From contig JAEWJT010000016.1 of the NCBI GenBank assembly GCA_023386345.1, positions 434,001 through 498,000 on the forward strand: 64,000 bases of DNA, given 5' to 3'. Position numbers and translations under genes: made by a program. Shown one piece after another: positions 1-7,655 of the stretch (within the stretch, counting starts at the first letter, position 1; each line of letters begins with the position of its first letter). Origin of the DNA: Bacillota bacterium. Its GTDB lineage: Bacteria; Bacillota; Clostridia; Tissierellales; Sedimentibacteraceae. The notes beneath the pieces were generated by a model. The model saw only the letters and a program-made list of their open reading frames with translations. It searched no databases and had not been told where the DNA came from.

Positions 1-1
1 T

Positions 2-760
2 GCTGAATCTGATGATAATTATGAGCTGACGGCCCTTATGTCTGTTTTAGGAGTTAAACTTAAAGACTTTAAAAATAGTGATAAGTTTTTTAAATATGTT
101 TATAAAAATCCTTCTAAGTTAAATTTATCAAACTTTGAGCAGCTCATTTATATAATGAATAGAGATATCTTATCTATAGATGAAGTTAAGGATTTGTTTG
201 GAGAGATAACAGTTACTGTAGGAAGTGATGTAAAAAATTATAAGTTGAAGTTATTTGATATTGCAAAATTTTCTGTGAAGAAGGAGGATGTTGGAAATAT
301 TAAATTTAGCAATATAAAAGGTGACATAAAGTGTGTTGTTAATGCTTTGGGAAATAAGGATGATTTACAGAAAAATAAGAGTGATGAATTGAAAATTGAA
401 TTAAGTTATTCGGCGGAAAATAGTAATTCTAAGCAAAATACATTTAAACAATCCGATTTAATAAAGGTTACGATAAAACCAAGCGATGTAAATGAAATTG
501 GTTACTGTGAAGTAACTTATGTGTTGCCTTCTGGATTTAGATTTGTAAAAACAGATAAGGAAAATAGAGCTTGGTTGAATGAGGACGGACAAAAGCTAAG
601 ATTCCAATTTAGCTATTCGGTAAACTACCCTCCAAAGCCTATTATATTTTATATGCAGGCAGCTCAGAGAGGAGAATATACAGCTGATTTTTCTGTAATT
701 AAGGATATGATGTCAGATAGGTTAAATTATGTTGAAAAATCAAAACTAATTATAGAGTAA
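2..760 (+). CDS. Alpha-2-macroglobulin-like protein, C-terminal part (5' end outside the window)
   Basis: The frame is open from the first bases of the window, so only about 252 C-terminal residues are visible. The first part is helical (ELTALMSVLGVKL, SNFEQLIYIMNRD) and resembles the end of the alpha/alpha toroid. The last part, with LPSGFRFV, FYMQAAQRGEY and a closing beta strand, resembles the receptor-binding-like C-terminal domain of bacterial alpha-2-macroglobulins (usual form: LP-GLRFV followed by YYARV--GEY). Such proteins are large exported protease traps or cell-surface proteins. The thioester region and any signal peptide would lie upstream. A GGAGATAGG/CCTATCTCC inverted repeat follows the stop. 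The family call rests on the last 90 residues only. Confidence 0.55.
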   Translation, partial: AESDDNYELTALMSVLGVKLKDFKNSDKFFKYVYKNPSKLNLSNFEQLIYIMNRDILSIDEVKDLFGEITVTVGSDVKNYKLKLFDIAKFSVKKEDVGNIKFSNIKGDIKCVVNALGNKDDLQKNKSDELKIELSYSAENSNSKQNTFKQSDLIKVTIKPSDVNEIGYCEVTYVLPSGFRFVKTDKENRAWLNEDGQKLRFQFSYSVNYPPKPIIFYMQAAQRGEYTADFSVIKDMMSDRLNYVEKSKLIIE

Positions 761-766
761 ATACGA

Positions 767-795
767 GGAGATAGGTAAATGTTTCTCCTATCTCC
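767..795 (+). terminator. Inverted repeat after the first gene, possible terminator
   Basis: A perfect 9-bp inverted repeat (GGAGATAGG and CCTATCTCC) with an 11-nt loop lies 7 nt after the stop codon. It has no T-run behind it, so intrinsic termination is only possible. Confidence 0.4.
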
Positions 796-899
796 AATAT
801 AATTATAAAGGAAATAGACAGGAGAAATGTTAGTTTGTGTTTTTATAAAAGGCATTAGAGAAGCATATACAGTGTATCTACGTTATTACGGAGGAAAAA

Positions 900-1943
900 G
901 TGAAAAAGAAGATAATTATAGTTAAAATTACTGTGTTTATATTAAGCTTAATGACATTAACAGTGTTAATAAATATGGGTGTAAGTAATCCAAATGCAGT
1001 AAAGGCATTTAGAGCTAAAACTAATAAATTTATTCCATCAGATGAATTTGATACAAATGTAAAAACAAATATAGGCACAGTTGATGTTATCTATCCATAC
1101 AATATGTGTGAAAAAGGTGTTGGAAAAGTAAATATCGAATGCTTATTCTATAATGAATTAGACTTTATGAATATAAAAGACTATAAATTTGATAAGAATG
1201 TTGAAACTATTAGGGGACTTATAGTGCCACATCATCTTTTAGCTAAGGACTTGATACATGAAGCGTTTCAAACTGTTGTTAAAAATTTAGAAAATCAAGA
1301 AACCACTTCTACAGATAAAATTGGTAATATTAGTAAGTATAAAACAGTTGTAATATTTGGTCCTGACCACGAAAGTACTAATAGAGGAAAAGTGTTTACA
1401 AGCAGCAGCAATTGGCAAAGTCCTAAAGGCATTTTAAATGCTGATAAAGATATCATAGGAAAGATTTCTGAGTTAGATTTTGTTATAGAAAATGACGAAA
1501 AAATGACTGTTGAACATTCCATATCAGGTTTTGTGCCATTTATAAAGTACTATTTTAGTGATGCTAAGATTGTGCCTCTTGCACTAACAAAGCAATTAAC
1601 TCTTGAAAATTTAAATAGTCTGCTATATTTGTTAGTGGAGAATTTAGACATTGAAACAACACTTTTTATATCCTCTGTTGATTTTTCTCACTATCTTAGT
1701 TTAGAAGAAGCAAACAAAATGGATGAAGTAAGTATTGAAGCTATAATTAATAAGGATATAGAAAAAATAATGAAATTCACAAATGACAATATGGACTCTC
1801 CAAATAGTATAGTTGCAATGTTAAATACTATGGAGTTAATTGAAGCTGAAAAAGTAAAGATTATAAATAAAACCAATTCACAGATTATATTGAATAAAAA
1901 AATAGATGAGACTACAAGCTATGTAACATTTTTATTTTATTAA
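900..1943 (+). CDS. MEMO family protein (AmmeMemoRadiSam system protein B type), probably membrane-anchored or exported
   Basis: GTG start with GGAGG 5-6 nt upstream; 347 aa. The MEMO-fold signatures appear in order: PHHLLAKDL (usual PHAG-x-x-YSG), GPDHES (GPxH), EHSISGFVPF (EHSxExQxPF) and SSVDFSHY (SSDxSHY), which give the metal-site His/Asp residues. MEMO proteins resemble extradiol dioxygenases, and the bacterial activity is not firmly established. This copy has a lysine-rich start and one hydrophobic segment (about residues 4-26), so it is probably exported or anchored, unlike cytosolic MEMO1. The AMMECR1 and radical SAM partners that often lie nearby are not seen here. The next gene encodes an exported foldase. 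Confidence 0.75.
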   Translation: MKKKIIIVKITVFILSLMTLTVLINMGVSNPNAVKAFRAKTNKFIPSDEFDTNVKTNIGTVDVIYPYNMCEKGVGKVNIECLFYNELDFMNIKDYKFDKNVETIRGLIVPHHLLAKDLIHEAFQTVVKNLENQETTSTDKIGNISKYKTVVIFGPDHESTNRGKVFTSSSNWQSPKGILNADKDIIGKISELDFVIENDEKMTVEHSISGFVPFIKYYFSDAKIVPLALTKQLTLENLNSLLYLLVENLDIETTLFISSVDFSHYLSLEEANKMDEVSIEAIINKDIEKIMKFTNDNMDSPNSIVAMLNTMELIEAEKVKIINKTNSQIILNKKIDETTSYVTFLFY

Positions 1944-2080
1944 TTTGATTTTCTAATATTAATAAGATTAATTTAAGATTAATAATGTAAAATGATAATT
2001 GTAAAAAATTATTGTTTATTTTCTAAAAGATTTATGTTAGAATGTAAAAAGTGCTAAAGGATACTTAGGAGGGTTACAAA

Positions 2081-3055
2081 TTGAAATTAATAAAAAAAAT
2101 ATCTTTACTTGCAATAGTAGGAGCTATGACATTACAGATGGTAGCTTGCTCTGATAAGGGTAAGGTTCCAAAGGATAATGGAAACGAAGTAAAAAATAAA
2201 TATGAAGTGACAATGGATGAGTTTAATCTTACTTTAGAAAAAAATATACTTCAATATCAAGAGCAATACAAAGAGCAGTGGGATAAGCTAAAAGACGATG
2301 AGAATGTCAAAAAAAGAATAGAAGAAATAGCATTAGAACAGATTATATTGGATAAGGTTTTGGCAAACGAAGCGAACTTAGCTAATATTAAGGTTACTAA
2401 CAGAGAAGTAGATACAGAGTATGATAGAATTAAAACTGAGTATGCTAAAACCGGAGATTTTAATGAATTTCTAACAAAAAACAATTTAACAGAAGAAAGC
2501 TATAAGCAAAATATAAAAAATCAATTTCTTGTAAATTATTTCTTAAAAGCTAAGGCAGAAGAGATTACGAAAACTAATCCATCTGAATCTGAATTAGAGG
2601 AATTTTATAAGAAAAATATTAACACCCTTAAACAAGTTAGAGCAAGCCATATACTTGTAGCAACCGAACAAGAAGCTAAAGATGTAAAGAAAAAATTGGA
2701 TGAGGGTGGAAAATTTGAAGATTTAGCTATGGATGTTTCTACATGTCCAAGTTCAACTTCAGGAGGAGATTTAGGATATTTTAAAGCAGATGAGATGGTT
2801 GCTGAGTTTTCTAACGCAGCATTTTCAATGAATATAGGTCAAATAAGCGAACCTGTAAAATCAGAATTTGGTTACCATATTATAAAGCTTGTAGATATAA
2901 TAGATACTTTTGATAAAGCTGATAAGGAAGATTTACTCAATCAGTATAGAACATTAACTTATAGTAAAATGTTAACTGATTATATAGATAATGCAGATGT
3001 TAATATGCCTGAGGAATTGGTAAAAATAAGAGAACGTACAAAAAATTCTAATTAA
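2081..3055 (+). CDS. prsA: PrsA-like peptidyl-prolyl isomerase lipoprotein
   Basis: TTG start 7 nt behind AGGAGGG; 324 aa. The signal peptide ends in a lipobox (MVAC, Cys23), so the product is a lipoprotein on the outer face of the membrane. An N-terminal SurA/PrsA-type helical region is followed by a parvulin domain from about residue 185, with ASHILVAT, CPSSTSGGDLGYF, MVAEFSNAAFSMNIGQISEPVKS (read in segments) and the FGYHIIKL ending typical of the family. It should assist folding of secreted proteins after Sec export. A strong bidirectional terminator follows the stop. The symbol is by family; several Clostridia carry more than one paralogue. Confidence 0.85.
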   Translation: MKLIKKISLLAIVGAMTLQMVACSDKGKVPKDNGNEVKNKYEVTMDEFNLTLEKNILQYQEQYKEQWDKLKDDENVKKRIEEIALEQIILDKVLANEANLANIKVTNREVDTEYDRIKTEYAKTGDFNEFLTKNNLTEESYKQNIKNQFLVNYFLKAKAEEITKTNPSESELEEFYKKNINTLKQVRASHILVATEQEAKDVKKKLDEGGKFEDLAMDVSTCPSSTSGGDLGYFKADEMVAEFSNAAFSMNIGQISEPVKSEFGYHIIKLVDIIDTFDKADKEDLLNQYRTLTYSKMLTDYIDNADVNMPEELVKIRERTKNSN

Positions 3056-3063
3056 TAAAAATA

Positions 3064-3102
3064 AAAAAACAGTGTAGAGTGAAAGCTCTACACTGTTTTT
3101 TT
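3064..3102. terminator. Bidirectional intrinsic terminator between prsA and the PAP2 gene
   Basis: A 16-bp stem with a 6-nt loop, A-rich on the left and T-rich on the right, works in both directions. The stop codon of the minus-strand gene (3088-3090) lies inside the right arm. Confidence 0.9.
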
Positions 3103-3939
3103 ATTTAAGCGATTTGCAATAATAGGTACAATTCCAAAACCCCAAAAACCTACTAAAAAGTATCTTAACATACTAAATATCAGCATTTCTGGAAATACAA
3201 GCTTCAACAAGCTTTTTATTATGAGCAAACCTCCAATTAGGAGTAAATAAACTATTATTTTATTTTTTATTGGCATATTAGTATCTAAATTTATATATTT
3301 GTTTTCAATTATATAGCCCACTGATAATCCAAGCAACAATCCTGCTGATTTGAAAAAATCATCATCACCAATACAAAATGCCAATATAGCAAATAGAATA
3401 GATGAAATTATAAGTGCAGTATAGTTTTTAGATTTTTGGATGTAATCGAAAGCCTTATCAATTAAAATTGCCCATATAACACCAAATATTGCCCCAAATA
3501 TAACGTCTGAAGGCCAGTGAACACCAAGATAAAGCCTTGAAATCGCAACAAGTACGATTATAACTGGAGAAAATATATACAATGCCCTTTTTTTAAATAT
3601 TATAGATATAGACGACCAAAATGTTGAAGTAGCCTGAGTATGTCCACTTGGAAAGGAGTAGCCTGTAGCTGTATGAACACGCTTAGATACTATGCCTTCT
3701 ACGCCTATAGGTCGTTCAAATTTAGCTATATTTTTGATTAAGGAATTAAAACAAGTTCCTGATGCAATTGTAAATATTAACTTGTATCCCTTATTTTTAT
3801 CAATACTTAAAAACACAAATACTGATAATAAAACTAAGACAGATTCTTCCCCAAACAAGGTAATTGCTTGAAATAAAAAATCAAAAAAGCTATTGCCGAA
3901 TGATTGAATAAACTTAATAATTTCGATTTGAAAATTCAT
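3088..3939 (-). CDS. PAP2-family membrane phosphatase
   Basis: 283 aa, strongly hydrophobic. The three acid-phosphatase motifs are intact: K-X6-RP (KNIAKFERP), PSGH (SFPSGHTQA) and SR-X5-H-X3-D (SRLYLGVHWPSD), which supply the catalytic histidines. Family members dephosphorylate lipid phosphates such as undecaprenyl pyrophosphate or phosphatidate on the outer side of the membrane. The substrate cannot be read from sequence. There are about six to seven membrane segments, with three C-terminal to the catalytic core. The last codons form part of the shared terminator with prsA. The ATG follows a GGAGGGCTTAA element. Confidence 0.85.
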   Translation of the reverse strand: MNFQIEIIKFIQSFGNSFFDFLFQAITLFGEESVLVLLSVFVFLSIDKNKGYKLIFTIASGTCFNSLIKNIAKFERPIGVEGIVSKRVHTATGYSFPSGHTQATSTFWSSISIIFKKRALYIFSPVIIVLVAISRLYLGVHWPSDVIFGAIFGVIWAILIDKAFDYIQKSKNYTALIISSILFAILAFCIGDDDFFKSAGLLLGLSVGYIIENKYINLDTNMPIKNKIIVYLLLIGGLLIIKSLLKLVFPEMLIFSMLRYFLVGFWGFGIVPIIANRLNKKTV

Positions 3940-4085
3940 TTAAGCCCTCCATTAAAATATTATTTATAATCTATTATATATTATTTTTTAAATTTTTTCT
4001 AGTAAAAAACATTAAAGTATATATAAAAAGATGTACAAAATAATCATGTAAAATAGTAAAAACTTATTTTCAATTATTATTAATA

Positions 4086-5294
4086 TTATTTTAAAATACC
4101 GAGCTTGTTTTTCCAACTTAATATGCGTAAAACTGATTCATCTATTTGATTTTCATTGATTATTCCCTCGTTTACTGCATTAATTACTGCTGGAATTTGT
4201 GTTTCAAAGTTAGTGCAGCAAATTAAATCATTGCCAGCTAAAATTGCAGATATTGCCGCTTTTTCTTCGCTGACAAAGTTTTTAATCGCATCCATATATA
4301 AGTCATCTGTCATTATGACTCCGGTAAAATTAAGTTCTTCACGCAATATGTCGTGTATTTTCTTTGACAATGATGCTGGATTTTGACTATCTATAGCTTC
4401 TATTATATTATGCGATACTAAAACTGCATCTGCGCCAGCTTCTATTCCAGCTTTAAAGGGCTTAAAGTCATTATTTAAAAAATTATTATAATCACGCTTA
4501 TCATAAGAAATACCCGTATGCGTATCTACGTTGTTGCCATAACCCGGAAAATGCTTTAAGACTGAGCCTATATTTTCCGAATTCATAGTTTGTACAACGG
4601 TTTTTATATATTTGGAGGTTTCATCTGCATTTTTTCCAAAGCTTCTCTTATATATATAGTCCGAAGAATTTTCAGGAACATCGCATACTGGCGCCATATT
4701 AACATTAATGCCTAAGGATTTTAGCAGAGTAGATTTTTCTATGGTATCACTGGTAATTAATTCCCATCCTCCTTCATTGTACAAATCCTGAGGAGACCAA
4801 AAAGGTACAGCTCTAAGATTTTTATTTATGCTTATTCTATTTACAGTTCCGCCTTCTTCATCTACAGCTATAAGCATTTTAAGATTTGAAGCATCTTGAT
4901 ATGACTGGATATTTTCCTTTATCTCTTTCGCAGTTTTTCCTTTGAAATCTCTTGCAAATAGAATATATCCTCCTAAATGGTATTCAAGAACTTTATTAAC
5001 TGCGTTTTCTTCTGGACAACGAACAATAAACATCTGTCCGATTTTCTGTTCTATTGACATTGATTTTACTATAGCTCTTAAATCGTCTTTAGAATCTTCT
5101 TCACCGTCTGTTTTTTCTCCGTTTTCTTCTTTGGGAGGAATAATATTATCCTCTCCAGTAAATTCAGAGTCTAAGTCTTTATCTGTCCCAGTACTTGAAT
5201 TTTGTTTAAATGTAGCACACCCAGTTAAAGTGAATAAAAATATTGTTATACTTACTAATATATAAAATATTCTTTTTTTTATTGTATAAATCAT
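4086..5294 (-). CDS. NagZ-like beta-N-acetylhexosaminidase, glycoside hydrolase family 3, lipoprotein
   Basis: I chose the ATG at 5294 (402 aa) because GAAAGGA sits 8-9 nt upstream; the longer frame would begin at a TTG that overlaps this site. A signal peptide ends at the lipobox LTGC (Cys26), followed by an acidic linker to about residue 65. The GH3 domain shows DEEGGTVNR, KHFPGYGNNVDTHTG (the Asp-His general acid loop of NagZ enzymes), VLVSHNI and the nucleophile motif GVIMTDDLYMDA. It should release N-acetylglucosamine from peptidoglycan fragments or other beta-GlcNAc substrates at the cell surface. No other wall-recycling gene is adjacent. Confidence 0.85.
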   Translation of the reverse strand: MIYTIKKRIFYILVSITIFLFTLTGCATFKQNSSTGTDKDLDSEFTGEDNIIPPKEENGEKTDGEEDSKDDLRAIVKSMSIEQKIGQMFIVRCPEENAVNKVLEYHLGGYILFARDFKGKTAKEIKENIQSYQDASNLKMLIAVDEEGGTVNRISINKNLRAVPFWSPQDLYNEGGWELITSDTIEKSTLLKSLGINVNMAPVCDVPENSSDYIYKRSFGKNADETSKYIKTVVQTMNSENIGSVLKHFPGYGNNVDTHTGISYDKRDYNNFLNNDFKPFKAGIEAGADAVLVSHNIIEAIDSQNPASLSKKIHDILREELNFTGVIMTDDLYMDAIKNFVSEEKAAISAILAGNDLICCTNFETQIPAVINAVNEGIINENQIDESVLRILSWKNKLGILK

Positions 5295-5383
5295 ATAAAA
5301 TTTTCCTTTCAAATTCTATTAATTTTTATTAATATTAAAATAATTATACATTTTTTTAATACTAGTATCAAGCTTTCTATAGT

Positions 5384-5408
5384 TAATAATATTGTTTCAA
5401 TATTATTA
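5384..5408. repeat. Perfect AT-rich inverted repeat upstream of the helicase promoter
   Basis: TAATAATATTG, a TTT loop and CAATATTATTA form 11-bp perfect arms. It lies between two divergently transcribed genes, about 35 bp upstream of the promoter of the DEAD-box gene. Function unknown. Confidence 0.6.
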
Positions 5409-5442
5409 GTAAATATAATTAATAAAATAAAAAATAAATTTC

Positions 5443-5471
5443 TTGCATTTTGTCAATCATAATGGTACAAT
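5443..5471 (+). promoter_or_regulatory. Sigma-A-type promoter for the DEAD-box helicase
   Basis: TTGCAT and TACAAT are separated by 17 nt, about 43 nt before the start codon, which predicts a short 5' leader. Confidence 0.6.
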
Positions 5472-5513
5472 AATATGTTATAAAAAATTAAAAATAAGGA
5501 AGAAAACGAATTA

Positions 5514-7217
5514 ATGAAAATTGAAAACATCGAAATTAACGAAAAAATCCAAAAGGCTTTGGAGGAAATGGGCTTTGAAGAGCTGACTCAAATACAGCAA
5601 GAAGCGATTCCTCATATTTTGGAAGGGAAAGATATTATCGCACAGTCAAACACAGGTACTGGCAAAACAGCTGCATTTGGTATACCAGTAATTCAGAGCA
5701 TCGATACCGATGTTAGAAGACCTCAGGCTATAGCACTTTGTCCTACAAGGGAATTAGCAGTTCAGGTTGCAAATGAATTCAAAAAAATGTCTAAATATAT
5801 AGAAGGAATTAGAACAGTAAGCGTTTATGGCGGAGCAGATATCAGAGGACAAATTGACAAATTAAAAGGTGGAGCACAGATTATAATAGGCACACCGGGA
5901 AGAGTTATAGACCTTATCGACAGGGGAGTTATAAAGCTTGATGAGCTTAAAATAACTATACTTGATGAGGCAGATGAAATGCTTAAAATGGGTTTTAAGG
6001 AAGATATTGAGCATATACTAAGCAAAATAAACCATAAGACTCAAACACTTTTATTCTCAGCTACTATGCCAGAGGTTATAATGAAAATAACTAGGGATTT
6101 CCAAGAAAATCCAGTTATGATAAAAACCTTGAGAGAGGGTATAACTGCCAAGGAAGTAAAGCAGAGTTACTTTATGGTTAAGCATTCTGATAAAACAGAA
6201 GCTCTTATGAGAATACTTGACACATACACAACAAAGCTTGCATTAGTATTTTGTAATACTAAGAAAAGCGTTGATGAGCTTTTTGATATTCTTGTAGACA
6301 AAGGATATAACTGTGATAAAATACACGGTGACATAAACCAAGCTCAAAGATTAGACACACTCAATAAATTCAATAATGGTTTAGTTGATGTATTAATTGC
6401 TACAGATGTTGCAGCAAGAGGACTTGATATCAAAGAGGTTGAGGCTGTTATTAACTACGAGATACCAGGCAAAGAAGATTATTATGTTCATCGTATAGGA
6501 AGAACGGGTCGTGCGGGTAGAGAAGGCTTGTCATTTACACTTTTGACAAACAAGGAAATGAATAAACTTCAAGCTATAGAAAAATATACTAAAAAACTAA
6601 TAAGAAAAAGACAGATACCTACTATTGAAAAGGTAAATGAAATAAAGCAGGATAAGTTTGTAAGGGGAATTGAAGCAAAAATTGCAAATGGTGTAACAGA
6701 AGATTATTCTTACATTATCAACAGACTATACGATAGTGGAAATTCTCCAGAGGCTATTATAGCAGCCTTGATTAAGGATAGATTGAGCTTTGAGAATATA
6801 GAAAATGACAAAGATTTGAATGATATAACTCCAGAAAAATCAGAAAGAAGACAATCATCAAGAGGAAGAAATGCTGAAATAGACAAGTCAGGAGTAAGAT
6901 TCTTCTTAAACCTAGGTAAAAAAGATGGTGTAAGACCAAGAGATATCTTAGGTGCTGTAGCTGGAGAGTGCGACATACCAGGTAATGACATAGGTGAGAT
7001 TGAAATTTTAGAAAAATTCTCATTCTTCACTGCTGCAAAGGAGCATAAAAATACTATCCTAAAAGTAATGAACAACACAGCAATCAAAGGAAAAGACGTA
7101 GTAGTAGAGCTTACAACTGCTAAAAAGCAAAAAGGCAGTGTTTCAGAAGCAAAATACGGCAATAAATCTGATAAAAGAAAAGATGGTGCTAAGTTTTCCG
7201 GAAGAAGAAATAAATAA
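5514..7217 (+). CDS. deaD: DEAD-box ATP-dependent RNA helicase with DbpA-type RNA-binding domain
   Basis: 567 aa. The helicase core shows the Q motif, Walker A (SNTGTGKT, residues 45-52), PTRELA, DEAD in LDEADEM, SAT (FSATMP), RGLD and the arginine finger motif HRIGRTGRAG. A spacer leads to a DbpA-like RRM (about residues 460-535: VRFFLNLGKKDGVRPRDILGAV, read in segments, then IGEIEI), which can target rRNA or structured RNA. The lysine/arginine-rich tail is basic. This architecture fits the CshA/DeaD group, active in ribosome assembly, mRNA decay and cold adaptation. The ATG at 5514 follows AAGGAAG. It is transcribed alone, and the thrS promoter starts 10 nt after the stop. Confidence 0.9.
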   Translation: MKIENIEINEKIQKALEEMGFEELTQIQQEAIPHILEGKDIIAQSNTGTGKTAAFGIPVIQSIDTDVRRPQAIALCPTRELAVQVANEFKKMSKYIEGIRTVSVYGGADIRGQIDKLKGGAQIIIGTPGRVIDLIDRGVIKLDELKITILDEADEMLKMGFKEDIEHILSKINHKTQTLLFSATMPEVIMKITRDFQENPVMIKTLREGITAKEVKQSYFMVKHSDKTEALMRILDTYTTKLALVFCNTKKSVDELFDILVDKGYNCDKIHGDINQAQRLDTLNKFNNGLVDVLIATDVAARGLDIKEVEAVINYEIPGKEDYYVHRIGRTGRAGREGLSFTLLTNKEMNKLQAIEKYTKKLIRKRQIPTIEKVNEIKQDKFVRGIEAKIANGVTEDYSYIINRLYDSGNSPEAIIAALIKDRLSFENIENDKDLNDITPEKSERRQSSRGRNAEIDKSGVRFFLNLGKKDGVRPRDILGAVAGECDIPGNDIGEIEILEKFSFFTAAKEHKNTILKVMNNTAIKGKDVVVELTTAKKQKGSVSEAKYGNKSDKRKDGAKFSGRRNK

Positions 7218-7226
7218 AAATTTTTA

Positions 7227-7255
7227 TTGACAAAGAAAAATACTAATGTTATAAT
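7227..7255 (+). promoter_or_regulatory. Consensus sigma-A promoter of the thrS T-box transcript
   Basis: TTGACA and TATAAT match the consensus exactly and are 17 nt apart. They lie just after the helicase stop and about 400 nt before thrS. Confidence 0.85.
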
Positions 7256-7262
7256 CAATAAA

Positions 7263-7612
7263 ATTTAATAAGCTTCTCAATAAACTTTTCTTAAATTAAA
7301 TATTTGTTGAGAATATGCAATGAAGGATCGAGTAGGTTAAAAACCGTATCCGACCAATCTACTGATAGATTGGCAAAAGAGAAAAAATGCCATAGGCTGA
7401 GAGCATTTTTATATAGGCTTAACTGAAAACTAATCTTGAGCAAAATCTGAAAATTTCCCATTTGTGGTAATGTAAGGATTTGGTTGGACGCCTTAAGTCC
7501 AGATGCTAATGTATGATACCTTAGCATTAGAGTCCCAATTAGGGTGGAACCACGAAGCATAAGCTTTCGTCCCTAAACACTATTGTGTTTAGCGATGAGA
7601 GCTTTTTTTATA
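7263..7612 (+). ncRNA. T-box leader upstream of thrS
   Basis: The leader contains the T-box core AGGGTGGAACCACG (7541-7554), which pairs with the acceptor end of uncharged tRNA. Upstream is a long stem I region with a GGCTGAGAG distal-loop motif near 7396. Right after the T-box comes a terminator hairpin whose 5' side competes with the antiterminator. Low charged tRNA-Thr should let transcription continue into thrS. A threonine specifier is plausible at ACT 7429-7431, but another ACT lies at 7422, so the specifier is not settled by eye. Confidence 0.88.
7561..7610 (+). terminator. T-box regulated terminator
   Basis: AAGCTTTCGTCCCTAAACAC pairs imperfectly with the mirrored segment ending GAGAGCTT, and a run of seven T follows. 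It is the off-state of the thrS T-box. Confidence 0.85.
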
Positions 7613-7655
7613 TCTAAAATAAATTTTAAATAATTCGATGAAAGGAATGAAAATT

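Noticed and set aside
827..925. 32-codon ORF ahead of the MEMO gene
   Set aside because: The ribosome-site spacing is only about 2-3 nt and it runs into the MEMO start; probably chance.
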